From Acidobacteriota bacterium (GTDB taxonomy: Bacteria > Acidobacteriota > Holophagae > Holophagales > Holophagaceae), in NCBI GenBank assembly GCA_021778785.1, contig JAJYBX010000009.1:1-16508 (forward strand): DNA of 16,508 nucleotides. Reading direction: 5' to 3'. Numbering within the stretch: position 1 is the first letter of the stretch; every line of letters starts with the position of its first letter. Below, piece by piece: positions 1 to 7,559 of this stretch. The notes under the pieces were generated by a model. It was not told the origin of the DNA and searched no databases. It saw only the letters and a list, made by a program, of their open reading frames with translations. The position numbers were made by a program, and so were the translations under genes.

Positions 1-1135
1 CCGTGAAGGCCTCGCTGCCCTCCAGGCCCAGGAAGGCCAGGCGGGGCTTGGGGCGGACCTCGAGGGCGACTGTGCCGCCGTCGGCCACCGCGAGGCGCTG
101 GGTGTAGCCGCCGGAGGGGAAGCGCACGAGCAGGTCATAGGTCCCCGAGCAGACGGGAAGCTTCTGGATGGGGAGGGGGCCGCGATCCTGTCCGTCGAGG
201 AACAGCTCGCCGCCCGGCCAGGGGGAGGTCACCGTGAGGGTGCCCTTCGAGGGTTCCATGCGGATGGCCTGCAGCACGTGGTCGGCCATGGGGGTGGCGA
301 AGGAGGCGGCGATCTCCAGGCGCTTGGGCCGGAAGCAGGGGGCGCGCAGTTCCAGCTCGTGCTTCCCCGGTTTCAGCCCGTCGAGCACGAAGCCCGCGCA
401 CAGATCCTCGGGGCGCAGCCCCGCGGGGATGGCCACATCCAGGGCCTCGGCGCCCGCCGCGCCCTGGGTGCGGCCCAGGCTCCGGCCATCCAGGAACACC
501 TCCGCGCCGCTGGGTTGGGCGTAGAAGGTGATCGTGGAGGAGGTGCGCGTGAGCTTGAAGTCGACGGCCTTCACATCCCGGGGCGCGAGCTCCACGGCGG
601 CTTCGGCGGGGGCATGGCCCGGCCGGGCGTAGGCCAGCTTGTGCGTGCCGAAGGGGAGGAACTTGCGGGGCAGGGCCGGCGTGGCCCTGCCGTCCACCGT
701 GAGCGTGCCGCCCGGGGGATCGTAGCTGAGCTTCACCTGGGCCAGCTTCTCGCTCCGGAGGCGGTCGAAGAGGCCGACCAGCCGCTGGGAGGTGAGGCCG
801 CGGTCCACCTCGAAGTCCGGATTCAGCTCGAGGAGGGCCTGGAGGCGCGTCAGGGCCCGGGCCTTGGTGGCAGGGTTGCGATCGTCCAGGACCGCCAGCC
901 AGTTGTAGCTCTCGCAGAGCATCTGGGTACCGGCCGCGTCCAGGGAGGAGGCCCTTGGGGCCAGGGCCGCCACCACCGACTCGAACCGGGTGGTGGCGCC
1001 GTCCCGGTCGCCCTGGGCGGCCCAGAGGGCCTTGGCCTGGAGGAAGGTGTCCTTGAGGGCGGGATCCTGGGCTTGGAGGCCCGGGGCCGCCAGCAGGCCG
1101 AGGAGGAGGACGGGCAGGAATCGGCGGAGGCGCAT
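1..1135 (-). CDS. Exported PEGA-domain protein, partial (C-terminus beyond left edge)
   Basis: An open frame runs from an ATG at 1135 to the left edge without a stop, giving 378 visible residues. Residues 1-22 form a signal peptide (RR, then a Leu-rich core, then LQAQ), so the protein is exported. Residues about 25-130 are helical and TPR-like. After that come beta-rich PEGA-type segments at about 134-195, 200-275 and 297-360. The second and third carry the typical core of a Gly/Pro turn followed by VFLDGRSLG or LFLDGQDRG. PEGA domains are known in bacterial surface and envelope proteins, and their exact role is unclear. The start lies one base after the stop of the upstream TPR/propeller gene (TGACATG), so the two are very probably translationally coupled. 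I cannot tell what the missing C-terminus holds. The domain call is firm and the function is unknown. Confidence 0.8.
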   Translation of the reverse strand, partial: MRLRRFLPVLLLGLLAAPGLQAQDPALKDTFLQAKALWAAQGDRDGATTRFESVVAALAPRASSLDAAGTQMLCESYNWLAVLDDRNPATKARALTRLQALLELNPDFEVDRGLTSQRLVGLFDRLRSEKLAQVKLSYDPPGGTLTVDGRATPALPRKFLPFGTHKLAYARPGHAPAEAAVELAPRDVKAVDFKLTRTSSTITFYAQPSGAEVFLDGRSLGRTQGAAGAEALDVAIPAGLRPEDLCAGFVLDGLKPGKHELELRAPCFRPKRLEIAASFATPMADHVLQAIRMEPSKGTLTVTSPWPGGELFLDGQDRGPLPIQKLPVCSGTYDLLVRFPSGGYTQRLAVADGGTVALEVRPKPRLAFLGLEGSEAFT

Positions 1136-1136
1136 G

Positions 1137-2600
1137 TCAATCCAGACGGAACAGGGTGTCGTTGCGGCGGTCGCAGAGGATCAGGCCGCCGGCGCGGTCG
1201 AGGGCCAGGCCGGTGAAGCGGCCGCTGAGGCCCAGGGCCTTGAAGGTGGACTGGCGGAGCACGGCGCCGTCGGGCCCATACACCACCACCCCTTCGCCGA
1301 AGTCCCCGCCATCCACCAGGGCGGCCACATCCCCCAGGGGATCCGAGGCCAGGGCCACCACGTACTTGAACGGGGCGGGCAGGTCCCTCCCATAGGGCAC
1401 CGTGAGGACCGGCTGGCCCTCGGCATCCAGGAAATGGAGGCTGCGGTCGGCGTCGGAGGCCAGGGCCACGCCCCCCGTGGGCAGCGGGGCCAGCGCCACG
1501 GCGCTGGGGGAGGGCAGGGAACGGGAGGTGCCATCCGGGGCGAAGAGGGTGAGGGCGGCGGTCTTGGCGTCGGCCACCCAGAGGTTGCCCCAGCGGTCCA
1601 GGCGGCCGCCCGTGATGGCGTTGAGGGTGCCCAGGGGCGTGGAGGTCCCGTCTTCCTTCCACAGGGTGTTCCGCGTCAGCAGCCAGAGCCCATCCCCGGG
1701 CGTGGGCACCAGGGCCCGGGTGCCGGAGGCCGGGGGGCCCATGGGGGCCAGCTCCCCGTCCTTGAGGCGGAAGGCGCGATCCAGGTCGTTCTGGAAGAGG
1801 AAGAGATCTCCCGAGGCCGAGGGCGCCAGCAGGAGGGGGGTCTTGAGCCACTTCACCTTCCCCGCGGGCCAGGGGCCCTCCAGGCGGAGGGGCGGCTTCG
1901 TGATCCGCAGCTTCACCCGCACGGCCAGGCGCCAGGCGGCCTCGGCGGCGAGGGGGTCGCGGGGGAATTCCGTGCGGACCCGCTGGAGGAGGCGCAGGCA
2001 GCCCGGCAGGTCGCCCGCGAGGTCCAGGGCCTCGGCCGCTCCCAGCAGGGCCTGCGGGGCGGAGGGGTCCTCCGGGCGGAGCCGGTAGGCGAAGATGAAG
2101 TGCTGCAGGGCCGAGCCCCACTGCCCCTGGTCCCGCCAGGCCCGGCCCAGCTCCAGGTGGGCGGCCGCCACGGCGGGCTGGTCCGGGAAGAGGTCGATGA
2201 CGCGATGGAACTCGGCCATGGCGTCTTTGAGATCCGCCGGCCTGCGGGCCTGCCGCGCCAGCAGGATCCCGCGCAGCAGGAGGCCCTCGGCCGCCCAGGG
2301 GGACTTGATGTAGTCGCTCTTCAGGCGGTCCAGGTAGGGGAAGGCCGCCTCGGGCTTGTGCGCCACGTCGGCCTGGTACCGGGCGAGCGCCAGGAGGACC
2401 CGGGGCGCGAACTCGCTGCGGGGGGCCGACTGCAGGAGCTGGTTCCAGGTCTCCAGGGCCTCCTTGTAGGCCTTGTCGGCGTAGGCCCGCTCTCCGCTGT
2501 GGAAGAGCTTCGCGGCGAAGTCCCCCTCCTGGGCGGCCAGGGGGAGGGCGCACAGGAGGACGACGGCTGCGGATCGGAGCCAGGGGGGCACAGCGGACAT
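1137..2600 (-). CDS. Exported TPR and beta-propeller (NHL-like) protein
   Basis: This 487-residue protein begins with a signal peptide (about residues 1-23, ending LPLAAQ). Residues about 25-220 are tandem TPR-like helical hairpins (for example GERAYADKAYKEALETW and HLELGRAWRDQGQWGSALQ). Residues about 240-487 are a series of short beta repeats with NHL/SMP-30-like signatures such as DRWGNLWVADA, GGVALASDADRSLHFLD and LALDRAGGLILCDRRND. TPR arrays and propellers both bind partners, so a periplasmic scaffold is a reasonable inference, but no enzyme motif is visible. The start at 2600 is supported by GAGG seven bases upstream on the minus strand. The gene follows the HEAT/receiver gene by 44 bases and touches the PEGA gene downstream, which suggests one operon. 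Confidence 0.8.
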   Translation of the reverse strand: MSAVPPWLRSAAVVLLCALPLAAQEGDFAAKLFHSGERAYADKAYKEALETWNQLLQSAPRSEFAPRVLLALARYQADVAHKPEAAFPYLDRLKSDYIKSPWAAEGLLLRGILLARQARRPADLKDAMAEFHRVIDLFPDQPAVAAAHLELGRAWRDQGQWGSALQHFIFAYRLRPEDPSAPQALLGAAEALDLAGDLPGCLRLLQRVRTEFPRDPLAAEAAWRLAVRVKLRITKPPLRLEGPWPAGKVKWLKTPLLLAPSASGDLFLFQNDLDRAFRLKDGELAPMGPPASGTRALVPTPGDGLWLLTRNTLWKEDGTSTPLGTLNAITGGRLDRWGNLWVADAKTAALTLFAPDGTSRSLPSPSAVALAPLPTGGVALASDADRSLHFLDAEGQPVLTVPYGRDLPAPFKYVVALASDPLGDVAALVDGGDFGEGVVVYGPDGAVLRQSTFKALGLSGRFTGLALDRAGGLILCDRRNDTLFRLD

Positions 2601-2644
2601 GAAGGCCTCGGAATCAGGAGGAAATCATAACCGTGCCGAAGGGG

Positions 2645-5323
2645 TCACGGCTCCAGCGCCTTCAGCAGCTGTTCGGGGGTGAAGGGCTTGTGGAGGATGC
2701 CGAGCAGCCAGCCTTCGCTGCCCTCCGGCGCGGGATCGCGGGCAGCGGTGGCGAGCAGCACCCAGCGGCAGCGCCGGGCCTCGCACTGGATCTTGAGCCA
2801 GGGGCGAAGGTCGCCGCCGCCCTCCACCTGTTCGGAAATGAGGAGGTCGGCGGGCCGCTCGGCCAGGAGCGCCCCCGCCTCGGTCCGGGTGCCGGCCTCG
2901 CGGATCTCCCAGCGGTCCTGGAGGGCGGCCATCAGGCGCTTCCGGAAGAAGGCGCTGGGCTCCAGCAGGAGGATGGTCTGGATCTTCGGACGGCGGGAGA
3001 GATCCGCCTCCTCGACGCCCAGGGCCAGCAGGGCCTCCTTCGCCGCGCTGCGGAGCCCCAGGCCCTGGGCCTGGATGTAGTGCTCCCGGATCAGATCCGT
3101 GAGGGAGGTCTGGCGGGTCAGCCCCCCGATCTCGCAGAGCCGCGCGAGCTCCCGCCATTCCTGGCCCTTCCGGGCGAATTCCCGGGTGAGGAAGCCGGCG
3201 ATCTCCGCGGCGAACTCCCCCCTCAGGATGAACTCCGGATCCTGCAGGGCCTCCCGCAGCGCGAGGAGGGCGTCGGCCCGGGCCGGGCCGAGGGGGGGCA
3301 CGGCCTGGACGAGGGCGCGGACCTTCTCCTCCTTGGCGGCGATGTGGCCCAGGCTGGCGCTCCTCCGGCCCAGCTCCTTCAGCACGGCGGCCACCCGGTC
3401 GTTGGTATCGCGATCCCATTCGCTCTTCGTGCGCAGCTCGAACAGGAAATCGGAGAAGCGATCCTTCAGGCGGGCGTAGAGCTCCTGGTCGAAGCAGTAG
3501 AGGTCCTGGCTGGCCAGGATGGCCCGGAGGCGCTGGCCCTCCCCCTCGCGGTCGTCGCAGCAGCGGGCGATGAGCTGCTCCAGGGCGGGCAGGTCCTCGG
3601 TGGGGAAGGCGTGGTCGAAGCCGGGGAAGGCCGCCAGGGCCCCCTCCAGGGCCACGATGAGGACGGTGGGGAGCTTGAGGTTGGCAGCCTTCTCCAGGAG
3701 GCCGCGACCGGCCTGGGGCGTGGCGAGGTGGGCCAGGGCCTCCACGAGCGCCTGCTGCAGCCGGGCGGGCTTGCCGTCGTGGAGCAGTTCGAGGAGCAGG
3801 GGCGCCGAATCCGGATGGCGGATGGCGGCCAGGGCCTCCACGGCCTCCACCAGGAGGTCGTCGCGGACGTCACCGCTGAGGAAGGCCATGAGCGGCCCGG
3901 CGGCGGCCTTCGTGGCGTTCTCGCCGAACACGCGGAGGGCGATGCGGATCTGCTCGGGCTGCCCCGATTCCAGGAGGGCCAGCACGGCCGGGTAGCTGGA
4001 TGGCAGCTTGCCCAGCTGGTGGATGGCCCGCTCGCCCACGTCCACGATGGGATCCTGCATGGCCCGGAGGAAGAAGGGCGTGAAGGCGTCCTCCTCCCGG
4101 GCGCCCAGGGCGTCCAGGCAGGCTCCCCGGCGCCGGGTGTCCGGGATCCGCAGCACCAGGTCGAGCGCCGCCCGGTCCTCCGGGTGCACCAGCTGGCAGA
4201 AGGCCTGGTCCAGCCCCTCGCTGTGGAAGTAGGTCTCGAAGGCCGACTGCAGGACGGGGAAGGCCTGTTCCCGGGCGAGGTGGCCCGCGGAAACCTGCCG
4301 CCCCAGGCCCTCGCAGAGCTGGTTGAGGGTGGCCGAGGCGAGGCCCTTGCGGCGGGTGGCGCGCTCCTGGGCCTCCGTCAGCATGGCGTTGAACCGTGCG
4401 ATCTTGCCTTCGAGGAGGGTGGTCAGCGCCTCGGCCAGGAAGGTTTCCAGGGGACCCTCGGCCAGGGGGCGGAGACGCTCCATGGGTCGGGTGGGATCGG
4501 CCGCCTCACCCGCCTCGAGGGCCTTCCGGAGGGCCTCGAAGTCCCCTTCGGCGCGGGGCCCCAGCCTCGCCTCCAGGCCTTCGAGCAGGTCCCTCCGGGC
4601 GGCCGTGCGCGGCACGGACGGCAGGCGGCCGGCCAGGGCCTCCAGGGCCTCCAGATCCTGCAGCTCCCGGAGGGTGTCCTGGAAGAGGGCCAGCAGCCGC
4701 CCGCCCGCCTCGCCGCCAGGCAGTTCCGCGATGGCGCGGAGGAGGAGACGGTGGGCCAGGGGATCCGCCGCCGGCAGGGCCTCGAGGAGCGTCCCCAGGT
4801 CCGGGGGCTCGGCGAGCGCGGCCAGGCAGCGGGCGCCCTGGTGGGCCAGGCGGGGGTTGCCCTGCCCCTCCATCAGGCGGCCCAGGTAGAAGACCAGGGG
4901 CTGCGTGGCCTCCATGGCCGCCAGCTCCCGCTTCAGGATGAGCTGGCGGTCGGCGTCGGCGCGCTGGGCGGCCAGCCGGAGCAGGGCCTCCCGGGCTGAG
5001 CGCAGCTCCAACCGGCCGAGGGCGGAGCAGCCCTCGTCGAACACCCCGAGATCGGATTCCTGCAGGAGGGCCTTGAGGAGGTGGGGCACCCATTCCGGCC
5101 AGTCGAATTTGGTGGTGGCGCCGTAGAGGGTCCGCTTGAGGCCCGAGGAGGAGGTCGGATTGAGGAGGCGGGCCCCCAGCTCGGGCAGGGCCTGGTGTCT
5201 CAGGTGCTGGAGGAGCTGGTGGAGCCGTACCTGGAAGGCGCCGTCCCCTTCGACATGGGTTCCCAGGAGCGAGCGGAGCTCGTCCAGGGGCGTGAGGGGC
5301 ACGTGGCGGAGGGGTAAGGCCAT
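2645..5323 (-). CDS. HEAT-repeat protein with C-terminal degenerate receiver domain
   Basis: About 892 residues from the ATG at 5323. Alternative in-frame starts are ATG 5335 and TTG 5368, and none has a clear Shine-Dalgarno. There is no signal peptide, so it is probably cytoplasmic. Residues about 40-760 are almost wholly helical with HEAT-like repeats (for example VEALAAIRHPDSAPLLLELL, then LVEALAHLATPQAGRGLLE). Residues about 777-892 look like a response-regulator receiver: beta1 TILLLEPSAFFRKRL, then DLLISEQ, the Thr of LLATAA and the Lys of LHKPF. The residue at the phospho-acceptor position is Glu831 rather than Asp, and the paired acidic residues after beta1 are reduced to Glu788. The domain is therefore likely a pseudo-receiver that does not take phosphate. 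HEAT arrays bind protein partners. No kinase or output domain is adjacent. It is the first gene of a three-gene minus-strand run with the TPR/propeller and PEGA genes. Confidence 0.8.
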   Translation of the reverse strand: MALPLRHVPLTPLDELRSLLGTHVEGDGAFQVRLHQLLQHLRHQALPELGARLLNPTSSSGLKRTLYGATTKFDWPEWVPHLLKALLQESDLGVFDEGCSALGRLELRSAREALLRLAAQRADADRQLILKRELAAMEATQPLVFYLGRLMEGQGNPRLAHQGARCLAALAEPPDLGTLLEALPAADPLAHRLLLRAIAELPGGEAGGRLLALFQDTLRELQDLEALEALAGRLPSVPRTAARRDLLEGLEARLGPRAEGDFEALRKALEAGEAADPTRPMERLRPLAEGPLETFLAEALTTLLEGKIARFNAMLTEAQERATRRKGLASATLNQLCEGLGRQVSAGHLAREQAFPVLQSAFETYFHSEGLDQAFCQLVHPEDRAALDLVLRIPDTRRRGACLDALGAREEDAFTPFFLRAMQDPIVDVGERAIHQLGKLPSSYPAVLALLESGQPEQIRIALRVFGENATKAAAGPLMAFLSGDVRDDLLVEAVEALAAIRHPDSAPLLLELLHDGKPARLQQALVEALAHLATPQAGRGLLEKAANLKLPTVLIVALEGALAAFPGFDHAFPTEDLPALEQLIARCCDDREGEGQRLRAILASQDLYCFDQELYARLKDRFSDFLFELRTKSEWDRDTNDRVAAVLKELGRRSASLGHIAAKEEKVRALVQAVPPLGPARADALLALREALQDPEFILRGEFAAEIAGFLTREFARKGQEWRELARLCEIGGLTRQTSLTDLIREHYIQAQGLGLRSAAKEALLALGVEEADLSRRPKIQTILLLEPSAFFRKRLMAALQDRWEIREAGTRTEAGALLAERPADLLISEQVEGGGDLRPWLKIQCEARRCRWVLLATAARDPAPEGSEGWLLGILHKPFTPEQLLKALEP
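2648..2995 (-). other. Pseudo-receiver domain within the HEAT protein
   Basis: This is the C-terminal segment of the HEAT protein (116 codons). It follows the receiver order: beta1 TILLLE, beta3 DLLISE, beta4 VLLATAA, beta5 ILHKPF. The Thr and Lys switch residues are kept. The acceptor codon at 2831-2833 reads GAA (Glu) on the minus strand. Confidence 0.7.
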
Positions 5324-5396
5324 CCCAGTTCCCATCGGCCGGGTCGGGCACCGAGTCAAGAACCACAATGCCGCCCGGGAGTGCTAGCGTTTTCGG

Positions 5397-6086
5397 ATGC
5401 GAGCCCTGCTGATTCCGATCCTCGCCCTCCTGGCCGCCACCGCGGGGGCCCAGGACCTCTCCTTCCTGGGCCGGCTTCCGCCGGAGGCCCAGGCGGAGGC
5501 CCGGGAGATCGTGGGCCGGGCCGACTTCGTCTTCGAGACGCGGACCCCGCCCAAGCACGTGCGCCTGGCCACCATGGAGAAGCTCTTCGACCACCCCCGG
5601 GTATCGGCCGCCATGTGGCGCCAGTGCCAGTTTGTGCCGGCCTTCCACGCCTTCATCCACCCCGATGGGGCCTGGAGCATCGACGATGGCAAGGGCCTGC
5701 GGGGCACCCTGCGCCTTGTGTACCGGGCCCCTGGGCACCGGGTGTACCTGGTGGAGGGCCGCGCGGAGAAGGGGCGGCTCAAGACCCCCTTCGCGGTGGG
5801 GGCCCGGATGCTGACCTCCTACCACTACTGGGAGGGCAAGGACGGGTTCGAGACGGACCTCCAGACCTGGACGGCCCTGGATTCGGCCCTGCTGGGCTTC
5901 GTGGCCCGCCCCTTCCGGGGCTACATCAAGGGCCGCCAGGACGAGTTCATCGCCTACATCAACGGGAACGTCGCCACCTTCGGCGAATTCGCGGATCTGA
6001 ACCCCATGGACTTCTACATCCCCCTCAAGCGGGACGGGGATCCGGTGGCCCTGCGCGAGTTCGAGACCCTCTTCCTGAGGAAGTGA
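5397..6086 (+). CDS. Exported protein of unknown family
   Basis: A 229-residue protein with a clear signal peptide (MRALLIPILALLAATAGA, then QD), so it is secreted or periplasmic. I do not recognise the family. The mature part is mixed and rich in aromatic residues, with stretches such as SYHYWEGKDGFETDLQTW and GYIKGRQDEFIAYINGN. No catalytic triad, metal site or lipobox is evident. The alternating strand pattern and the long helix-like segment around residues 155-190 could suit a ligand-binding helix-grip (SRPBCC-like) fold, but that is a guess. The start has only a weak GGGAG 15 bases upstream. It diverges from the HEAT gene across about 73 bases, and its stop overlaps the start of the next gene (TGATG), so it leads a coupled set with the Yip1-like gene. 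Confidence 0.75.
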   Translation: MRALLIPILALLAATAGAQDLSFLGRLPPEAQAEAREIVGRADFVFETRTPPKHVRLATMEKLFDHPRVSAAMWRQCQFVPAFHAFIHPDGAWSIDDGKGLRGTLRLVYRAPGHRVYLVEGRAEKGRLKTPFAVGARMLTSYHYWEGKDGFETDLQTWTALDSALLGFVARPFRGYIKGRQDEFIAYINGNVATFGEFADLNPMDFYIPLKRDGDPVALREFETLFLRK

Positions 6087-6781
6087 TGGCGGGGCTCCGG
6101 CGGGCCCTGGACATCCTGCGACGGCCCGCCCCGGCCTTCCGGGACCTGGCCGCCGAGACCCCGGCCCTGGGGCCCTCCCTGGGCCGGATGCTGGCCTGGT
6201 GGCTGCCGCCGGCCTTCCTCCATGCCGGGATCACGGCCTGGTCCGCCCTCCGGGCCTGGGAGGGCCTCCGCGCGGGCCGCCTCCCGGCCTGGACGGGGAT
6301 CCTCCTGCCCGCGTGGGTGGACCCGGACGACCTGCGCGAGCTCCTGGCGCACCTGCCCCCTGCGCCCGGCCCCGGGATCGTCGCCGCCTGGCTCCTGGTC
6401 CTGGTGCCCCTGGGCGTCCTCGGCATCTGGCTCCACGATGCGGTCTGGGACCACACCTGCCTCTGGGCGCTGGGGGGGCTGAAGCAGAAGCGGGGCTTCC
6501 GGATCAGCCTGGTGGCCGAGGCCGAGGCCCTGCGGGTGGCGGCCCTGGGCAGCTGGGTGGGCCTGCTGGGCCTCCTCCCGGTGGCGGGCCTGGGGTTCGC
6601 GCTCCCCCTGGCGCTGCTGGAGGGCTACCTGTGGATCCTCCGGGGCTTCTCCCTGGCGGCCTTCCACGGCTGCGAGACCTGGAAGGGGGTCGCCGCCACC
6701 GTCCTCCACGCGGTCCTGATGGGCCTCTTCGCCCTCGCCTTCGCAGCAGCTGTCCTGATCCTCCTGGGGCGGGCGGGGTGA
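6086..6781 (+). CDS. Yip1-family-like integral membrane protein
   Basis: A 231-residue membrane protein. The N-terminus (ALDILRRPAPAFRDLA) is typical of Yip1-type proteins, which often begin with a short amphipathic segment containing a P-x-x-F motif. About five hydrophobic segments follow: near residues 36-55, 93-118, 146-165, 167-185 and 205-228. There is a conserved-looking middle stretch with Trp and His. Bacterial Yip1/YIPF-like proteins are widespread and largely uncharacterised, so no function is assigned. The ATG shares one base with the upstream stop, and GAGG lies about five bases before it, which supports the start. The 3' end overlaps the next gene by four bases. Family assignment rests on pattern similarity only. 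Confidence 0.7.
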   Translation: MAGLRRALDILRRPAPAFRDLAAETPALGPSLGRMLAWWLPPAFLHAGITAWSALRAWEGLRAGRLPAWTGILLPAWVDPDDLRELLAHLPPAPGPGIVAAWLLVLVPLGVLGIWLHDAVWDHTCLWALGGLKQKRGFRISLVAEAEALRVAALGSWVGLLGLLPVAGLGFALPLALLEGYLWILRGFSLAAFHGCETWKGVAATVLHAVLMGLFALAFAAAVLILLGRAG

Positions 6782-7152
6782 GGCGCGTGCCCTGGATCGC
6801 CCTGGGGACCGTGGCCTCGGCCCTGGGGATCCGCCTTCTGGGCCTCCTGGCGCCCTGGCTGCCGTCCCTGCCCGCCTGTCCCCTCAAGGCGCTCACGGGC
6901 ATCCCCTGCGCCACCTGCGGCCTCACGCGGTGCGTCCTGGCCCTGGGCCAGGGGCGGTGGCGGGAGGCCTTCCACTGGCATCCGGCGGCCGTCGTGGTCC
7001 TGGCCCTCCTGCCCCTGCTCGGGGCCTGGGATCTCACCCGCGCCTTCCGGGGCCTTCCCTATCCGCCCCTGCCCCAGGGCCGGGGCTGGCGGTTCCTGGC
7101 GGTGGCGCTGCTTCTGGGCGTCTGGGCCCTGCAAGTGGCGCGGGGAATCTAG
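6778..7152 (+). CDS. DUF2752-family membrane protein
   Basis: A 124-residue protein read from GTG at 6778, which overlaps the upstream stop in a GTGA junction; a GGGGCGGG stretch lies just upstream. The hallmark is ACPLKALTGIPCATCGLTR (residues 33-51) followed by a helix with HWHPA, which matches DUF2752 proteins (CP-x-K-x-LTG-x-PC-x-x-CG-x-TR). Cysteines are at 34, 44, 47 and 52. Hydrophobic segments lie near residues 8-30, 70-85 and 105-121, so two to three membrane spans are expected. The family has no established function, and the conserved cysteines suggest a metal or redox role, which is inference. It is the third gene of a coupled set with the exported protein and the Yip1-like protein. 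Confidence 0.75.
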   Translation: MRRVPWIALGTVASALGIRLLGLLAPWLPSLPACPLKALTGIPCATCGLTRCVLALGQGRWREAFHWHPAAVVVLALLPLLGAWDLTRAFRGLPYPPLPQGRGWRFLAVALLLGVWALQVARGI

Positions 7153-7194
7153 AGCGGTCATGCTGGTGGCACGTTCCACCATCGGAGTTCCCCC

Positions 7195-7551
7195 ATGTTC
7201 CAGCAGATCCTGGATCAGTTGATCGAGCGGGTGCCAGAGGCGCTCGCCGGCACCTTCAACGACCGCGACGGGGATGCCATCTGTTCGCGGACCATCCAGG
7301 TCTCCAACGAGGCCCTCCAGCTCCTGGGCGCCTACCAGCACGTGGTGAAGCGGCACCTCCAGCAGGCCGTGGAGGAGTTCGACCGGGGTGAGGTGAAGCA
7401 GGTGGCCTTCGCCACGGACCAGCACTGGATCCTCATGATGGGCGCCCGGGAGCAATGCACCCTGGTGCTCGTCCTGCAGCGGGAGGGCCTCCTGGGCCGG
7501 GCCCGGTTCTACATGGAGCAGGCCGTCGAGGCCCTGAACAAGGAACTCTAG
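7195..7551 (+). CDS. Roadblock/LC7-domain protein (MglB-like)
   Basis: A 118-residue single-domain protein. The order of segments fits Roadblock/LC7: helix 1 (ILDQLIERVPEALAG), the strand pair FNDRDGDAICSR, a long central helix (ALQLLGAYQHVVKRHLQQAV), then strands QVAFATDQHWILMMG and CTLVLVLQ, and a final helix (GRARFYMEQAVEAL). Proteins of this family act as dimers that bind or regulate small Ras-like GTPases, as MglB does for MglA. No MglA-type GTPase is present in the window, so the partner is unknown. The ATG has GGAG eight bases upstream, and a small hairpin sits just before that. The nupC start follows its stop by only eight bases, which suggests co-transcription and perhaps co-translation. 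Confidence 0.72.
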   Translation: MFQQILDQLIERVPEALAGTFNDRDGDAICSRTIQVSNEALQLLGAYQHVVKRHLQQAVEEFDRGEVKQVAFATDQHWILMMGAREQCTLVLVLQREGLLGRARFYMEQAVEALNKEL

Positions 7552-7559
7552 GAGCCGAG

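Noticed and set aside
990..2630. Plus-strand open frame opposite the TPR/propeller gene
   Set aside because: Low-complexity Gly/Glu/Arg-rich shadow; the minus frame has a signal peptide and repeats.
2633..4999. Long plus-strand open frame (788 residues) opposite the HEAT gene
   Set aside because: It is a high-GC shadow of the HEAT gene. Its composition is Gly/Glu/Gln-rich without recognisable domains, whereas the minus frame has coherent repeats and a receiver.
5379..5387. GAGTGCTAG resembling half of a CIRCE (HrcA) element
   Set aside because: The matching left half, TTAGCACTC nine bases upstream, is absent.
7455..7559. Extended nupC start at 7455
   Set aside because: It overlaps the Roadblock gene in another frame and adds 35 Gly/Pro-rich residues; ATG 7560 has GGAG and the expected hydrophobic start.
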